This document shows positions 45,317-53,962 of a stretch of 64,000 nt of DNA, one piece after another. The notes under the pieces were generated by a model. It was not told the DNA's origin. It worked only from the letters and a program-made list of their open reading frames with translations, and ran no database searches. The stretch spans positions 1 through 64,000 of the forward strand of contig CAZZYH010000001.1 in the NCBI GenBank assembly GCA_964658225.1, written 5' to 3'. The translations under genes were made by a program, and so were the position numbers. This DNA is from EB88 sp964658225. GTDB lineage: Bacteria > Acidobacteriota > Terriglobia > Terriglobales > Acidobacteriaceae. The first letter of the stretch is position 1; every line of letters starts with the position of its first letter.

Positions 45317-46762
45317 TCAGGTGTTTTCAAGGGTCATTTTGTAAAGGTCCGCCGGTAAAGCAGGCACAACCATCCGGGGCATTCCGAACGTGAAGCAACT
45401 TCCCTGGCCTTCCTCGCTTTGCAGTCCAAGGCAGCCGCCATGTTTCTCGGCGATCCACTTGGCCAGCGCAAGACCCAGGCCGGCGCCGCGCGAGTTGCCG
45501 CCATGGGTCCTGTCTGCACGATAGAACCTGTCGAAGATGCGGGAATGGTGTTCGGCAGCGATACCCATGCCGCTGTCACGCACCGTAAAGATCACCTGGT
45601 TCTGCTCGCAGGCGACTTCAAGCTGCACCGAGCCTCCAGGCGGCGTGTAGCGCAGCGCGTTGTCCAGCAGAATGGCGAACAGCCGCTCGAGGTTGCTCGC
45701 ATCTCCAAGGATCGAGGCTTGCACAGGCGCGAGCGCTACCGAGAAATCGAGCAACGCCTGAGCCATGGCTCGCTTCCACTTCGCCCCGGCCTGGACTGCG
45801 AGCTGGTTTGCGTCGACCGGCTGCAATCGCAGCGGCATGCTTTCTGAGTCGCACCGCGCCAGCATCAGCAGACTGTCGATCAAACCAGTTGCGCGCACGC
45901 TTTCTATCTGCACCTGCTCGCAGGCCTCCCGGTACTGCTCGGCCGAACGGGGTCTGGCGAGCGCCACCTCCACCTCCGTGCGGATCAGCGCGAGCGGCGT
46001 TCGCATCTCGTGCGAGGCGTTCGCGACAAAATCGCGCATGCTGCAAACGCCACGCTCCACGCGCTCCAGCATTTGGTTGAGAGTTTCGGTAAGATGAGCG
46101 ATCTCATCTCCGTTTGCGATCACCGGCAGCCGGACGTCGAGATTGCGATCGGTGATCCGGCGCGCATCGGCAGCCAGTGCGGCCACGGGCGCGAGCGCCT
46201 TGCGGCTCATAAAGTGGCCGCCGGCAGCGGCCAGCAGCAGCGCCACCGGCGTGAGCAGCAGTAGTTGCTCGGTGAAGCTAGTAAGCAGGGCGATCGACTT
46301 GTTGATCGCGATACCTGTCTGTACCCAATACGGCTGACCGTTGGCATGAACGGCGTACGTCAAGACGCGTACGTGCCGGGTACCCTGTTGAAAGTCCAGC
46401 AGCGCGCCCCGTGCGGGCAGATGCTGCGGCGGCGCCACCGCTCCCAGACCCTCGTCCACCATGCGCCTGGACCGGTAGATCCAGTGCCCATTCTGATCCA
46501 GCACCTGCAGGTATTTGCCATCGTCTTTGTAGCGATAGACTTGCTCAAGCTTCTGCTCGATCGCCCGCTCGCCAGCCCGAGGCCCGAGCTCGGTGAGCAG
46601 CATCTGGACGTCATCGGCATGCTCCTGCAAGGTGTGGTACTCGGCCGAAGCCAGGCTCATGCGGAGCGCCCACCAACTGGACCCGCTAAGCAGCACCGCG
46701 GCAGCGGTAAACATCGCGCAGTACCATAGCGTCAGGCGAAGTCGGAGTGGAAATGATCTCAT
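45317..46762 (-). CDS. Two-component sensor histidine kinase
   Basis: A 481-residue membrane kinase: TM1 (about 12-32), an external sensing domain (33-158), TM2 (about 159-180), HAMP (181-235), HisKA with phosphoacceptor H251 in MRDFVANASHEMRTPLALI, and a HATPase_c domain with N-box LLDNALRYTPPGG, G1 DSGMGIAAEH and G2 GAGLGLALAKWI. The ATG at 46762 overlaps the response-regulator stop by four bases (ATGA), so the two are coupled. The input signal is unknown; its neighbours suggest phosphorus or phytate status. Positions 45162-45316 downstream hold no recognised gene. Confidence 0.93.
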   Translation of the reverse strand: MRSFPLRLRLTLWYCAMFTAAAVLLSGSSWWALRMSLASAEYHTLQEHADDVQMLLTELGPRAGERAIEQKLEQVYRYKDDGKYLQVLDQNGHWIYRSRRMVDEGLGAVAPPQHLPARGALLDFQQGTRHVRVLTYAVHANGQPYWVQTGIAINKSIALLTSFTEQLLLLTPVALLLAAAGGHFMSRKALAPVAALAADARRITDRNLDVRLPVIANGDEIAHLTETLNQMLERVERGVCSMRDFVANASHEMRTPLALIRTEVEVALARPRSAEQYREACEQVQIESVRATGLIDSLLMLARCDSESMPLRLQPVDANQLAVQAGAKWKRAMAQALLDFSVALAPVQASILGDASNLERLFAILLDNALRYTPPGGSVQLEVACEQNQVIFTVRDSGMGIAAEHHSRIFDRFYRADRTHGGNSRGAGLGLALAKWIAEKHGGCLGLQSEEGQGSCFTFGMPRMVVPALPADLYKMTLENT

Positions 46763-47466
46763 CGCAGCAAGCTTTGATTTGGAAGGTTCGACCGACGAGC
46801 GGCCGCATCCGCCTCCAGCATGTACCCGCTGCCCCGGACCGTTCGCAGTAGCCTGCTGGCGTAGCATCCATCGATCTTTCCGCGAAGCGAGTTGACCAGC
46901 ACATCAAGCGCGCCATCGGTCACCCCGTGCGTTCCGCTCCAGACAGCTTCCATCAGTGCCACCCTTGACACCAGCTTTGGGAATCCTTGGACCAGTGCGT
47001 CCAGCAGCAAGTACTCGGTGCGCGTAAGTTCAATCGCCCTGCCTTGCCGCGTCACTTTGCGCTGGGTCAGGTCAATGACCAGATCGGCAAGCACAAAGGA
47101 GGCCGCAGCAGCCGGGCGCGTGATAGCGCGAAGCCGGGCCAGCAATTCGGAAAAGGAGAAGGGTTTGGTGAGATAATCGTCGGCGCCCAGCGTGAGCCCT
47201 CGAACGATCTCATCTTCCTGGTTGTAAGCCGTCAGCATCAGGATAGAAGCTGGGCACCGCCGCTCTCGAAAAACCTGCGCTACGTCATATCCACTTAGGC
47301 CGGGCAGGCCGAGGTCGAGCAGGACGACATCGAATTGCCGATCGAGGCTCACTTTCAGGCCGTGCGCCCCGTCCGGGGCCACTTCGACCTCATGCCCGTG
47401 CTCGGAGAGACCCTTGTAGAGCAGGGCCGACATGCGCGGCTCGTCTTCAATCACCAGGATACGCAT
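46759..47466 (-). CDS. OmpR/PhoB-family response regulator
   Basis: A 235-residue regulator: receiver domain with acidic pocket E7/D8, phosphorylated D51 (DVVLLDLGLPG), T-loop LMLTAY and K101 in LTKPFSF, then a winged-helix DNA-binding domain (VIDLTQRKVTRQGRAIELTRTEYLLLDAL...LRTVRGSGYML). It reads away from the TonB receptor/phytase genes, and the 249-base intergenic space between them would be the natural binding site. In that space TTCAT occurs twice, 12 bases apart (47592-47596, 47604-47608), a weak candidate for a direct-repeat operator. Confidence 0.95.
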   Translation of the reverse strand: MRILVIEDEPRMSALLYKGLSEHGHEVEVAPDGAHGLKVSLDRQFDVVLLDLGLPGLSGYDVAQVFRERRCPASILMLTAYNQEDEIVRGLTLGADDYLTKPFSFSELLARLRAITRPAAAASFVLADLVIDLTQRKVTRQGRAIELTRTEYLLLDALVQGFPKLVSRVALMEAVWSGTHGVTDGALDVLVNSLRGKIDGCYASRLLRTVRGSGYMLEADAAARRSNLPNQSLLR

Positions 47467-47715
47467 CTCGAAAGCTCCCTGGAAGGATTGCTCGCCAGAG
47501 TCCCAATGACGCCGGAGTCCTTATTGCAACATGGAGGTCGCCGATCGGATAAGAACGTCCCGTGAATTCGCCCGGTGAATCTTAGAAAAGTTTCATCAGA
47601 TGCTTCATAGCCTGTTACTCAAGGTCTCTACTCTCACAAGTGTCAAGGTACATCCATCCCTGTTGGCATGGGCTGCCTTGGTTGCCACGAGCTTCGATGG
47701 CACAAGGAGAGTGAT

Positions 47716-50580
47716 ATGTCGAGAAGGCTTGTAAGTGGATGGGTGCTGCTGCTCATGCTCTGCGTTCCCAGATGGTCCCACGGCGCGGAAAGCGCAAGCG
47801 ACAGGGCCGAGGCGGCAAGCGGCACGATCTCCGGAACCATCAAGGACGTGGCCGGCTCAGTGCTGCAGGGAGCGCAAATCGTGCTCGATCCTACCGCCAC
47901 CAGTGTCGCCTCCGACGCCCAGGGCAGCTTCGTGATCCCCAACCTCAAGCCCGGTGTTTACACGGTGACCATCTCCTTTGTCGGCTTTACGAACTCCGTT
48001 ACAAGCGTGGTGGTCAACCCCGGCCAGGCCACGCCGCTCAACGCAACCATGAGTGTTGCCTCGGCCAGCCAGCAGGTGGAGGTGACAGCAGATCTGGTCG
48101 GCGATGCCGCAGCGATCAATGAGCAGCGCACCTCGGCCAACATCCTCAACGTGCAGACCGACACGCAGATCCAAAGCCTGCCCAACCAGAATGTCGCCGA
48201 TGCAACCGGGCGCATGCCCGGCGTAACGTTGCAGCGCAATGAGGGCGAGGGCCAGTATGTGCAGATTCGCGGCACGGAACCGCGCCTGAGCAATACCACG
48301 GTTGACGGGGTGGTTGTGCCTGGGCCTGACCCGGCCGTTCGCCAGGTCGACCTCGACACGATCCCGGCAGGCATCGTTGGCGGCATCGCGATTAACAAAA
48401 CGCTTTCTGCCAATCAGGATGGCGACGCGATCGGCGGTTCCGTTGACATACGCATGAAGCAGGCGACCTCTGACCAGCTTGGTTTGTCGGTCGAAACAGC
48501 GGGCGGCTACACGCCGATCGCAGGCACACGCAAGGTCTTCAGCGTAAACTCAGCGGCAGGGATGCGCTTTGGCGAGAGTACTTCCCAAGGCAAGCGCTTC
48601 GGCTTCATGCTCAGTTACAGTTACGATTCGAACGGACGCGGCATCGATGACGTCGAGCCCGTGCCCGATCTGAGTACGGACGCGAACGGAAATCCTACTT
48701 CGACTACGTTCGACAAGCTGTACATTCAGCAATATCTTTACAATCGCACCCGCTACGGGCTTGGCGGGAGCCTTGATGCCAAGCTTGGCGACTCGTCTGA
48801 TCTTTACGCACACGGCCTTTTTTCGAACTTCAGGGACTATGGGCAGAAGTATGCCTACCAGTTGAAGAACGGCGGCAAGGCTGCCTACCACACAAGCGTC
48901 CGGCGACCCAATTTGCAGATCGCCGATTTGACCCTGGGCGGCAATCAGGTCCTCAGCCGGCTTTTCGTGAAATACCAGGTGGCGGTTTCTCACTCGCGGT
49001 TTGGTGGGGCCGCGGGCAATCCTGGCGCGGCCTTCAGCAGCGGCGCAGGTAAGGATTGCGCCTATGACCCGGCCGCCTCACCCAGCCAGTACCGGCCCCA
49101 GTTTACCTGCGACGTCGCGGGCAATGCTGTGCTCGACCCGTCGAGCTACTCGCTGCAAACCATCGATCTTACGAGCGGACAGGCGAGCCAGCTCAACCTG
49201 CAGGCAGGCGCCTCGGCCGGCTTCAACTATCATCTCGGGGCGCACGCTTCGACGTTCGAATTTGGCGGCCAATTCCGCAACGAGCATAAGGGTCAGGACG
49301 CTTACTCGCCGGAGTACGACTCGAACAACGGGACCGCGTTAAGCTCCTATCTGGACAGCTTCACCAATCCGCATTTCTACGGCGGCAGCTATCGGCTGGG
49401 ACCGCTGAGCAACTTCGACAGCCTCACCCGCGACCTGGCTGCCAACCCCGGCAACTTCACCCTCGATGAAGCCACCACGCACCAGAACTCCGACGCTGCC
49501 AACTACAACCTGCAGGAGCGGGTCTCGGCCGGCTACGTGATGAACACACTTGGCTTCGGGACGCGGTGGCATCTGCAGACAGGCCTGCGCCTGGAAAGCA
49601 CCCAAACATCGAGCACCGGCTATCTGGTACTTACCAATGCGGACGGCACTTACGGGGGCACGACGCCCGAGCACGGGAGCGGCTCCTATATCAATCCTCT
49701 GCCCAGCGTCCAGCTCCGCTATACGATCGATAGCGCTTCTGATATCCGTGCCGTCTACGGGCGCGGCATTTCGCGGCCGGACCCATATCAGCTGGTGCCG
49801 TCCGTCGTCCTGACCACCGATGGAGGGACCTCAGGCAACAATCTTGTACAGCTCGGCAACACCGCGCTGGTGGCCGAACACGCGAATGACTATGACATTC
49901 TTTATGAGCGCTATCTGCCGGCTGTGGGCATGATCGAGGGCGGGTACTTTTACAAGCAGATTACCAAGCCGATTTACCTCGAACAATCCATCGTGCCAGC
50001 CACCGGTTCACCCCTGTCGGCGCTCTATGCAGGCGATGACGTGCAGCAGCAGGTCAATGGCGATCACGCCTATGTGCAAGGATTTGAGTTGGCCTACCAG
50101 CAGCATCTCACCAGCCTGCCAGGCGTGCTGAGCGGGGCGCGAGTGAACGCGAACTTCGCGTACACCGATTCCAAGAATTACAGCCTGGTCAACCGCGCCG
50201 ATACGCCCCAGCTCGTCGGCCAAGCCCCATACTCCTGGAATATCGGGCCCTCCTATGCGACGCGACGAGCGCTGGTCTCTGTCGGAGTTTCGCATAACAG
50301 CGCCAATATTTACGCCTATCAATATCAGAGCTCTGGCCCTGGCGCGGTTCCCTACGGAGTAACCGGTCCAAACGGAGATAATTACTTCTACTCACACACG
50401 CAGGTGGATGCGCAGGCGACCTATGCAATCCCTGGCGGATTCACGCTGCTCGCTTCCGGACAGAACATGAATAACGAAGTCTTCGGTTTCTATAATGGCA
50501 GCCCGAAGTACATGACGCAGCGTGAGTACTACAAGCCGACTTACTCCTTCGGGCTACGCTGGAATCGACCTCGCGAGTAG
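47716..50580 (+). CDS. TonB-dependent receptor (phytase-linked)
   Basis: A 954-residue outer-membrane receptor. ATG at 47716 with AAGGAG six bases upstream; signal peptide MSRRLVSGWVLLLMLCVPRWSHGAE. An N-terminal carboxypeptidase-regulatory domain (GTISGTIKDVAGSVLQGAQIVLDPTATSV...GVYTVTISFVGF) is followed by a plug (SANILNVQTDTQIQSLPNQNVADATGRMPGVTLQRNEGEGQYVQIRGTEPRLSNTTVDGV) and barrel; this QNVADATGRMPGV wording is typical of the Xanthomonas/Caulobacter-type receptor subfamily. The genes behind it suggest that it imports phytate or a breakdown product, an inference from context. Transcribed with the beta-propeller and phytase genes. Confidence 0.9.
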   Translation: MSRRLVSGWVLLLMLCVPRWSHGAESASDRAEAASGTISGTIKDVAGSVLQGAQIVLDPTATSVASDAQGSFVIPNLKPGVYTVTISFVGFTNSVTSVVVNPGQATPLNATMSVASASQQVEVTADLVGDAAAINEQRTSANILNVQTDTQIQSLPNQNVADATGRMPGVTLQRNEGEGQYVQIRGTEPRLSNTTVDGVVVPGPDPAVRQVDLDTIPAGIVGGIAINKTLSANQDGDAIGGSVDIRMKQATSDQLGLSVETAGGYTPIAGTRKVFSVNSAAGMRFGESTSQGKRFGFMLSYSYDSNGRGIDDVEPVPDLSTDANGNPTSTTFDKLYIQQYLYNRTRYGLGGSLDAKLGDSSDLYAHGLFSNFRDYGQKYAYQLKNGGKAAYHTSVRRPNLQIADLTLGGNQVLSRLFVKYQVAVSHSRFGGAAGNPGAAFSSGAGKDCAYDPAASPSQYRPQFTCDVAGNAVLDPSSYSLQTIDLTSGQASQLNLQAGASAGFNYHLGAHASTFEFGGQFRNEHKGQDAYSPEYDSNNGTALSSYLDSFTNPHFYGGSYRLGPLSNFDSLTRDLAANPGNFTLDEATTHQNSDAANYNLQERVSAGYVMNTLGFGTRWHLQTGLRLESTQTSSTGYLVLTNADGTYGGTTPEHGSGSYINPLPSVQLRYTIDSASDIRAVYGRGISRPDPYQLVPSVVLTTDGGTSGNNLVQLGNTALVAEHANDYDILYERYLPAVGMIEGGYFYKQITKPIYLEQSIVPATGSPLSALYAGDDVQQQVNGDHAYVQGFELAYQQHLTSLPGVLSGARVNANFAYTDSKNYSLVNRADTPQLVGQAPYSWNIGPSYATRRALVSVGVSHNSANIYAYQYQSSGPGAVPYGVTGPNGDNYFYSHTQVDAQATYAIPGGFTLLASGQNMNNEVFGFYNGSPKYMTQREYYKPTYSFGLRWNRPRE

Positions 50581-50671
50581 CCAGTCCTCGCTTCAATCCA
50601 CTGCGTCGCAGCCGCTTGGCTCGCCCGGCGAAAGTCTGTCCATAGAGGTTCTCGATCAGCCTGAGGAATGC

Positions 50672-51676
50672 ATGCACCTGAAATTCGATGTAGCTCTATG
50701 TCTTGCCTTGGGCGCGCTGGCCGTTCAGGCCCAAACGGCCCCGCTGCTCAAGCTCGAGCGCAAGATCAGCCTGCCGGAAGGTACAGGCAAGTTCGACCAC
50801 TTCGTCTACGACGCAATGCACGCTCGGCTGATGATTGCAGCCACGGGCAATCACTCGGTGGAAGTGCTGGACTTGACCACGAACAAGGTTGCCGAAATCC
50901 TGCCCGGCGTGGGTAAGCCGCACGGCCTGGCGTGGATCGAAGACACGGCCACGCTTTATGTCGCAGATGGCGCCGCGGGCGATCTGAAGCGATTCAAGGG
51001 CTCGCCCCTCGCGCCGGCTGGGTCCATCAAGCTGTCAGACGATGCGGATGACATGGTCTACGACGCGAAGACCAAGCTGCTTTACGTGGGTCACGGTGGT
51101 GGCGATGCGCAATCCCCCGGCAGGATCGCGGTCATCGACACCGCTACCAACGTGCTGCTCTCAGACCTGGCCGTCCCCTCCCATCCCGAAGGGCTCGAGC
51201 TTGATCCAGCTCACGATCGCATCCTTGCCAACATCGCTGGCAGTGCTGCGATCGCGGTGATCGATGGGGCGGCGCATACGTTATCGGCAACCTGGAAGCT
51301 CACCCGCGCCCAGGACAATGTGCCCCTTGCTGTTGATGACGAGCACCAACTACTCTTCGTCGCCTGCCGTAAGCCTGCCCGGTTGCTTGTGCTGGACGCA
51401 GGCTCGGGCCAGGAGTTGGCTGACCTGCCTGCGGATGCCGGCGCCGACGATATCTTCTACGATACGCAGCTGCGCCGCATTTACCTGATCGCGGGCTCCG
51501 GCGTGATCGACCTCTATCAGGTCGAAGAGAGCCGCAACGTTCGGGCTGCGGGCGTCATCCCGACTTCTGCCGGAGCCAAGACAGGCTTACTCGTGCCTGG
51601 GCTGCAGACGCTCTTTGTCGGCGCACCGGCCGTCGGAGACAGGGCCGCAAGCATCCTTGCATTCTCGATAAAGTAG
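50672..51676 (+). CDS. YncE-like YVTN beta-propeller protein, exported
   Basis: A 334-residue protein with signal peptide MHLKFDVALCLALGALAVQA and a beta-propeller fold of repeated units: HARLMIAATGNHSVEVLDLTTNKVAEIL, TLYVADGAAGDLKRFKG, KLLYVGHGGGDAQSPGRIAVIDTATNVLL, DRILANIAGSAAIAVIDGA. GAGG lies five bases before the ATG at 50672, which is 92 bases beyond the receptor stop. Propellers of this kind bind partners or substrates in the periplasm; no enzymatic residues could be assigned. It lacks the acidic calcium-site pattern of beta-propeller phytases, so it is not called a phytase. Confidence 0.82.
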   Translation: MHLKFDVALCLALGALAVQAQTAPLLKLERKISLPEGTGKFDHFVYDAMHARLMIAATGNHSVEVLDLTTNKVAEILPGVGKPHGLAWIEDTATLYVADGAAGDLKRFKGSPLAPAGSIKLSDDADDMVYDAKTKLLYVGHGGGDAQSPGRIAVIDTATNVLLSDLAVPSHPEGLELDPAHDRILANIAGSAAIAVIDGAAHTLSATWKLTRAQDNVPLAVDDEHQLLFVACRKPARLLVLDAGSGQELADLPADAGADDIFYDTQLRRIYLIAGSGVIDLYQVEESRNVRAAGVIPTSAGAKTGLLVPGLQTLFVGAPAVGDRAASILAFSIK

Positions 51677-51704
51677 CCGCATCGGTGCGGAAAGGAATTT
51701 GCAA

Positions 51705-53030
51705 GTGCCAAGCCAAACTCACGTGCCCGCTCGCCGGGCACTCGCAATGCTGCTTCTTACCATCCTTGGCTGCTGTGCACGCACGCCGGCGCAGTCGGCA
51801 GAGACAAGAGCAGAGACACTGAAGTTCGTCGTCATCGTCACCAGGCACGGCGTGCGCTCACCAACCGGAAGCGTGGATCAACTGAACCAATATGCAGCGC
51901 AGCCCTGGCCAAAATGGGAGGTCGAGCCCGGCTATCTCACGCCCCATGGCGCCAAGCTGATGACCTTGTTCGGCGGCTACTACAAGGGCTATCTTACCCA
52001 GCTGGGCTTGTTTCAGTTCCCCGGTTGCGGCGACGCCGCCAAGATCGACTTCTATGCCGATGCGGACCAGCGCACCATCGAGACCGGCAGAGCACTGGCA
52101 GCCGGTATGTTTCCCGGTTGCGGCGCCGCGCAGCCTCGGCAGCATGCCCCGTCTGAGGGCGAGGCGCTCTTCCACTCGAACACAGTCTCAGGGGACAAGC
52201 TCGATCATGCACGGGCCGTCGCCTCGATTGCCGGACGCATTGGAGAGGATCCCGCTGCGCTGAACTCGGTCTATGCGCCGCTGTTGGATCGCATGCAGAG
52301 CATTCTGCTCGGCTGCCCTACAGCGGTCCCCTGCCCGGCTCACGCCGCGGGGCGCCTGCTGGCCGATATCTCGGCCAGCCTCGAGCCGGGCGAAGGCGAT
52401 CACCTGGCCGACTTGAAAGGGCCGCTTAACACCGCGTCCACCCTCGCCGAAAACTTTCTGCTGGAGTACGCCAACGGCATGCCGGCCGACCAGGTCGGTT
52501 GGGGCCGGGTCGATCTGCAAACTCTCAAGCAGTTACTCGTGCTGCATACGGCTGCTTCTGACCTCACCCGGCGCACTCCCTACCTGGCCACCACGCAAGC
52601 CTCCAACCTGCTCGCGCACACGCTGGACACGCTGCGGCAGGCGTCTACGGGCAAACCGGTCCATGGCGCGCTCGGCAAATTGGGAGACAAGGCGGTCGTG
52701 CTGGTTGCCCACGACACCAACCTCGCCAACCTGGCCGGAGCCCTGCGGCTGAATTGGCTGATCGATGGCCGCCTCGATGACACCCCGCCCGGGGGCGCAC
52801 TGGTCTTTGAGCTATGGCACGTGCCGGCAGGCTACCAGGTACGTGCGTATTACACCGCGCAAACGCTGGAGCAGATGCGCAACCTCGCCCCGCTCACCCC
52901 CGCTGCGCCTCCGGCCCGGGCCAATCTGTTTGTTCCCGGCTGCAGCCAGCCAGGTCCCGGATTTCCCTGCGACTGGAACGCCTTTCAGCAAACCGTATCC
53001 GCAGTCATCGATCCGGCCTTTGTCGAATAA
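51705..53030 (+). CDS. AppA-like histidine acid phosphatase / phytase
   Basis: A 441-residue exported phosphatase. The GTG at 51705 has AAGGA eight bases upstream; a TTG at 51699 is too close to it. A leader ending in the lipobox-like ILGC suggests a lipoprotein. The catalytic RHGVRSPT (47-54; nucleophile H48) is followed by WPKWEVEPGYLTPHG, closely matching AppA/Agp; the proton donor is in AHDTNLANLAGALRLNWL (H336-D337), and DDTPPGGALVFE follows as in AppA. It should hydrolyse phosphomonoesters at acidic pH, phytate or glucose-1-phosphate being likeliest. The link to a TonB receptor and a two-component pair favours phytate, an inference. Confidence 0.9.
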   Translation: MPSQTHVPARRALAMLLLTILGCCARTPAQSAETRAETLKFVVIVTRHGVRSPTGSVDQLNQYAAQPWPKWEVEPGYLTPHGAKLMTLFGGYYKGYLTQLGLFQFPGCGDAAKIDFYADADQRTIETGRALAAGMFPGCGAAQPRQHAPSEGEALFHSNTVSGDKLDHARAVASIAGRIGEDPAALNSVYAPLLDRMQSILLGCPTAVPCPAHAAGRLLADISASLEPGEGDHLADLKGPLNTASTLAENFLLEYANGMPADQVGWGRVDLQTLKQLLVLHTAASDLTRRTPYLATTQASNLLAHTLDTLRQASTGKPVHGALGKLGDKAVVLVAHDTNLANLAGALRLNWLIDGRLDDTPPGGALVFELWHVPAGYQVRAYYTAQTLEQMRNLAPLTPAAPPARANLFVPGCSQPGPGFPCDWNAFQQTVSAVIDPAFVE

Positions 53031-53179
53031 CTCCACGGGCAGCTTCCATCCCACGCCTAGCGGCTACTGCTGCTTTCAGGAAGCATAAAAACCAGGAGCC
53101 GCCCGCCCCTGTACCGCAACAGCCGTTCACGATTGCAAGGAGAGTGCTCTCTGCCGGCGAGGCAGGCCAATAGAATCCT

Positions 53180-53266
53180 GGTGCCCGGAGGGGGACTTGA
53201 ACCCCCACAGCCTTGCGGCCTGCGGATTTTAAGTCCGCTGCGTCTGCCGATTTCGCCATCCGGGCA
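53180..53266 (-). tRNA. tRNA-Leu (anticodon UAA)
   Basis: On the minus strand TGCCCGG (53266-53260) pairs with CCGGGCA (53189-53183), followed by an encoded CCA. The anticodon stem GCGGA/TCCGC encloses the loop CTTAAAA with anticodon UAA; a long variable arm (GGCCGCAAGGCT region) and the T arm GGGGGTTCAAGTCCCCC complete a class II tRNA of about 87 nt. The long variable arm and anticodon together identify leucine. Confidence 0.97.
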
Positions 53267-53273
53267 GGTGCCC

Positions 53274-53813
53274 TCATGATGGTACCAGCGCCCGCGGCGA
53301 GGCTGCACGCGCGGCTTGCCTGCGCGCTCGCAAGGCAGCCGTGACCACCCGGTGACAATGCAAACAAAGCGTCCGCAGGTTTTCGAGATCACACTCGCCG
53401 CCGCCCTCGACCACCGGCAGAATATGATCCGCATCCCAGAGGCTCTTTCGGTCGAGTTTCGACAGGCCCCACATCCCCAGCAGTTTCTGTCGCCGTGCCC
53501 CACGTGCCTTGCGGAGAAGCCGATGTGCGGCCAACGTATCGACCGTGCAACGGGCGCAGATCCCCCGGTCGCGTGCGAGCACCTGCTGACGTAGATAGCT
53601 GGGGCTGGTTCTCAGGCGCCAGGCATGCACGCATGGCATGCTACAGAAAGTGCGCCGGCGGCCCTTCGGAAGCTCGGTCGCGCACCAACGGCAGAGCGCC
53701 CTGCCCTCTATGCCGCGCGGCAGCCGTGACAGGTCGGCACGGCCGCCCGGCATGGTTCGGTGGTTGCTGCGTGGGGCTCCAGAGAGCCTGCGTTCGTCCA
53801 TAGCAAAATTCAT
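53274..53813 (-). CDS. HNH endonuclease family protein
   Basis: A 179-residue protein. The HNH motif is in SLWDADHILPVVEGGGECDLENLRTLCLHCHRVVTAALR: H130 after D129, N145 and H154, with zinc-type cysteines C150 and C153. An N-terminal zinc finger (C41, C44, C57, C61) and a CARC pair (C86, C89) precede it. This is the architecture of stand-alone HNH nucleases, some of which act as homing or restriction nucleases and others as host DNA-processing enzymes. It ends eight bases from the tRNA-Leu gene and has no methylase or mobile-element neighbours. Start ATG at 53813, or in-frame ATG at 53801. Confidence 0.85.
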   Translation of the reverse strand: MNFAMDERRLSGAPRSNHRTMPGGRADLSRLPRGIEGRALCRWCATELPKGRRRTFCSMPCVHAWRLRTSPSYLRQQVLARDRGICARCTVDTLAAHRLLRKARGARRQKLLGMWGLSKLDRKSLWDADHILPVVEGGGECDLENLRTLCLHCHRVVTAALRARRQAARAASPRALVPS

Positions 53814-53962
53814 AAAACATCGACACTCCGCTGTCGAGTGCCTGCGGGGCTACCTGTCGGCGCAGGCGATCGGCCAAGTTCGCGCGCGTGCTGGTAGGGC
53901 ATACTTGACGCATGTAACGCTTGCCACTTATCACTGTGGCAGACTATTCACCTGGAGAACTA

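Noticed and set aside
47592..47608. Classic Pho box
   Set aside because: The repeats are TTCAT rather than CTGTCAT and spaced 12 bases rather than 11; kept only as a weak operator candidate.
50672..51676. Beta-propeller phytase
   Set aside because: The fold is a YVTN/YncE-like propeller and the calcium-binding acidic residues of BPP phytases were not recognised; the phytase call is given to the histidine acid phosphatase instead.
53180..53813. Integrated mobile element at tRNA-Leu
   Set aside because: No integrase, no second copy of the tRNA 3' end and no other mobile genes nearby.
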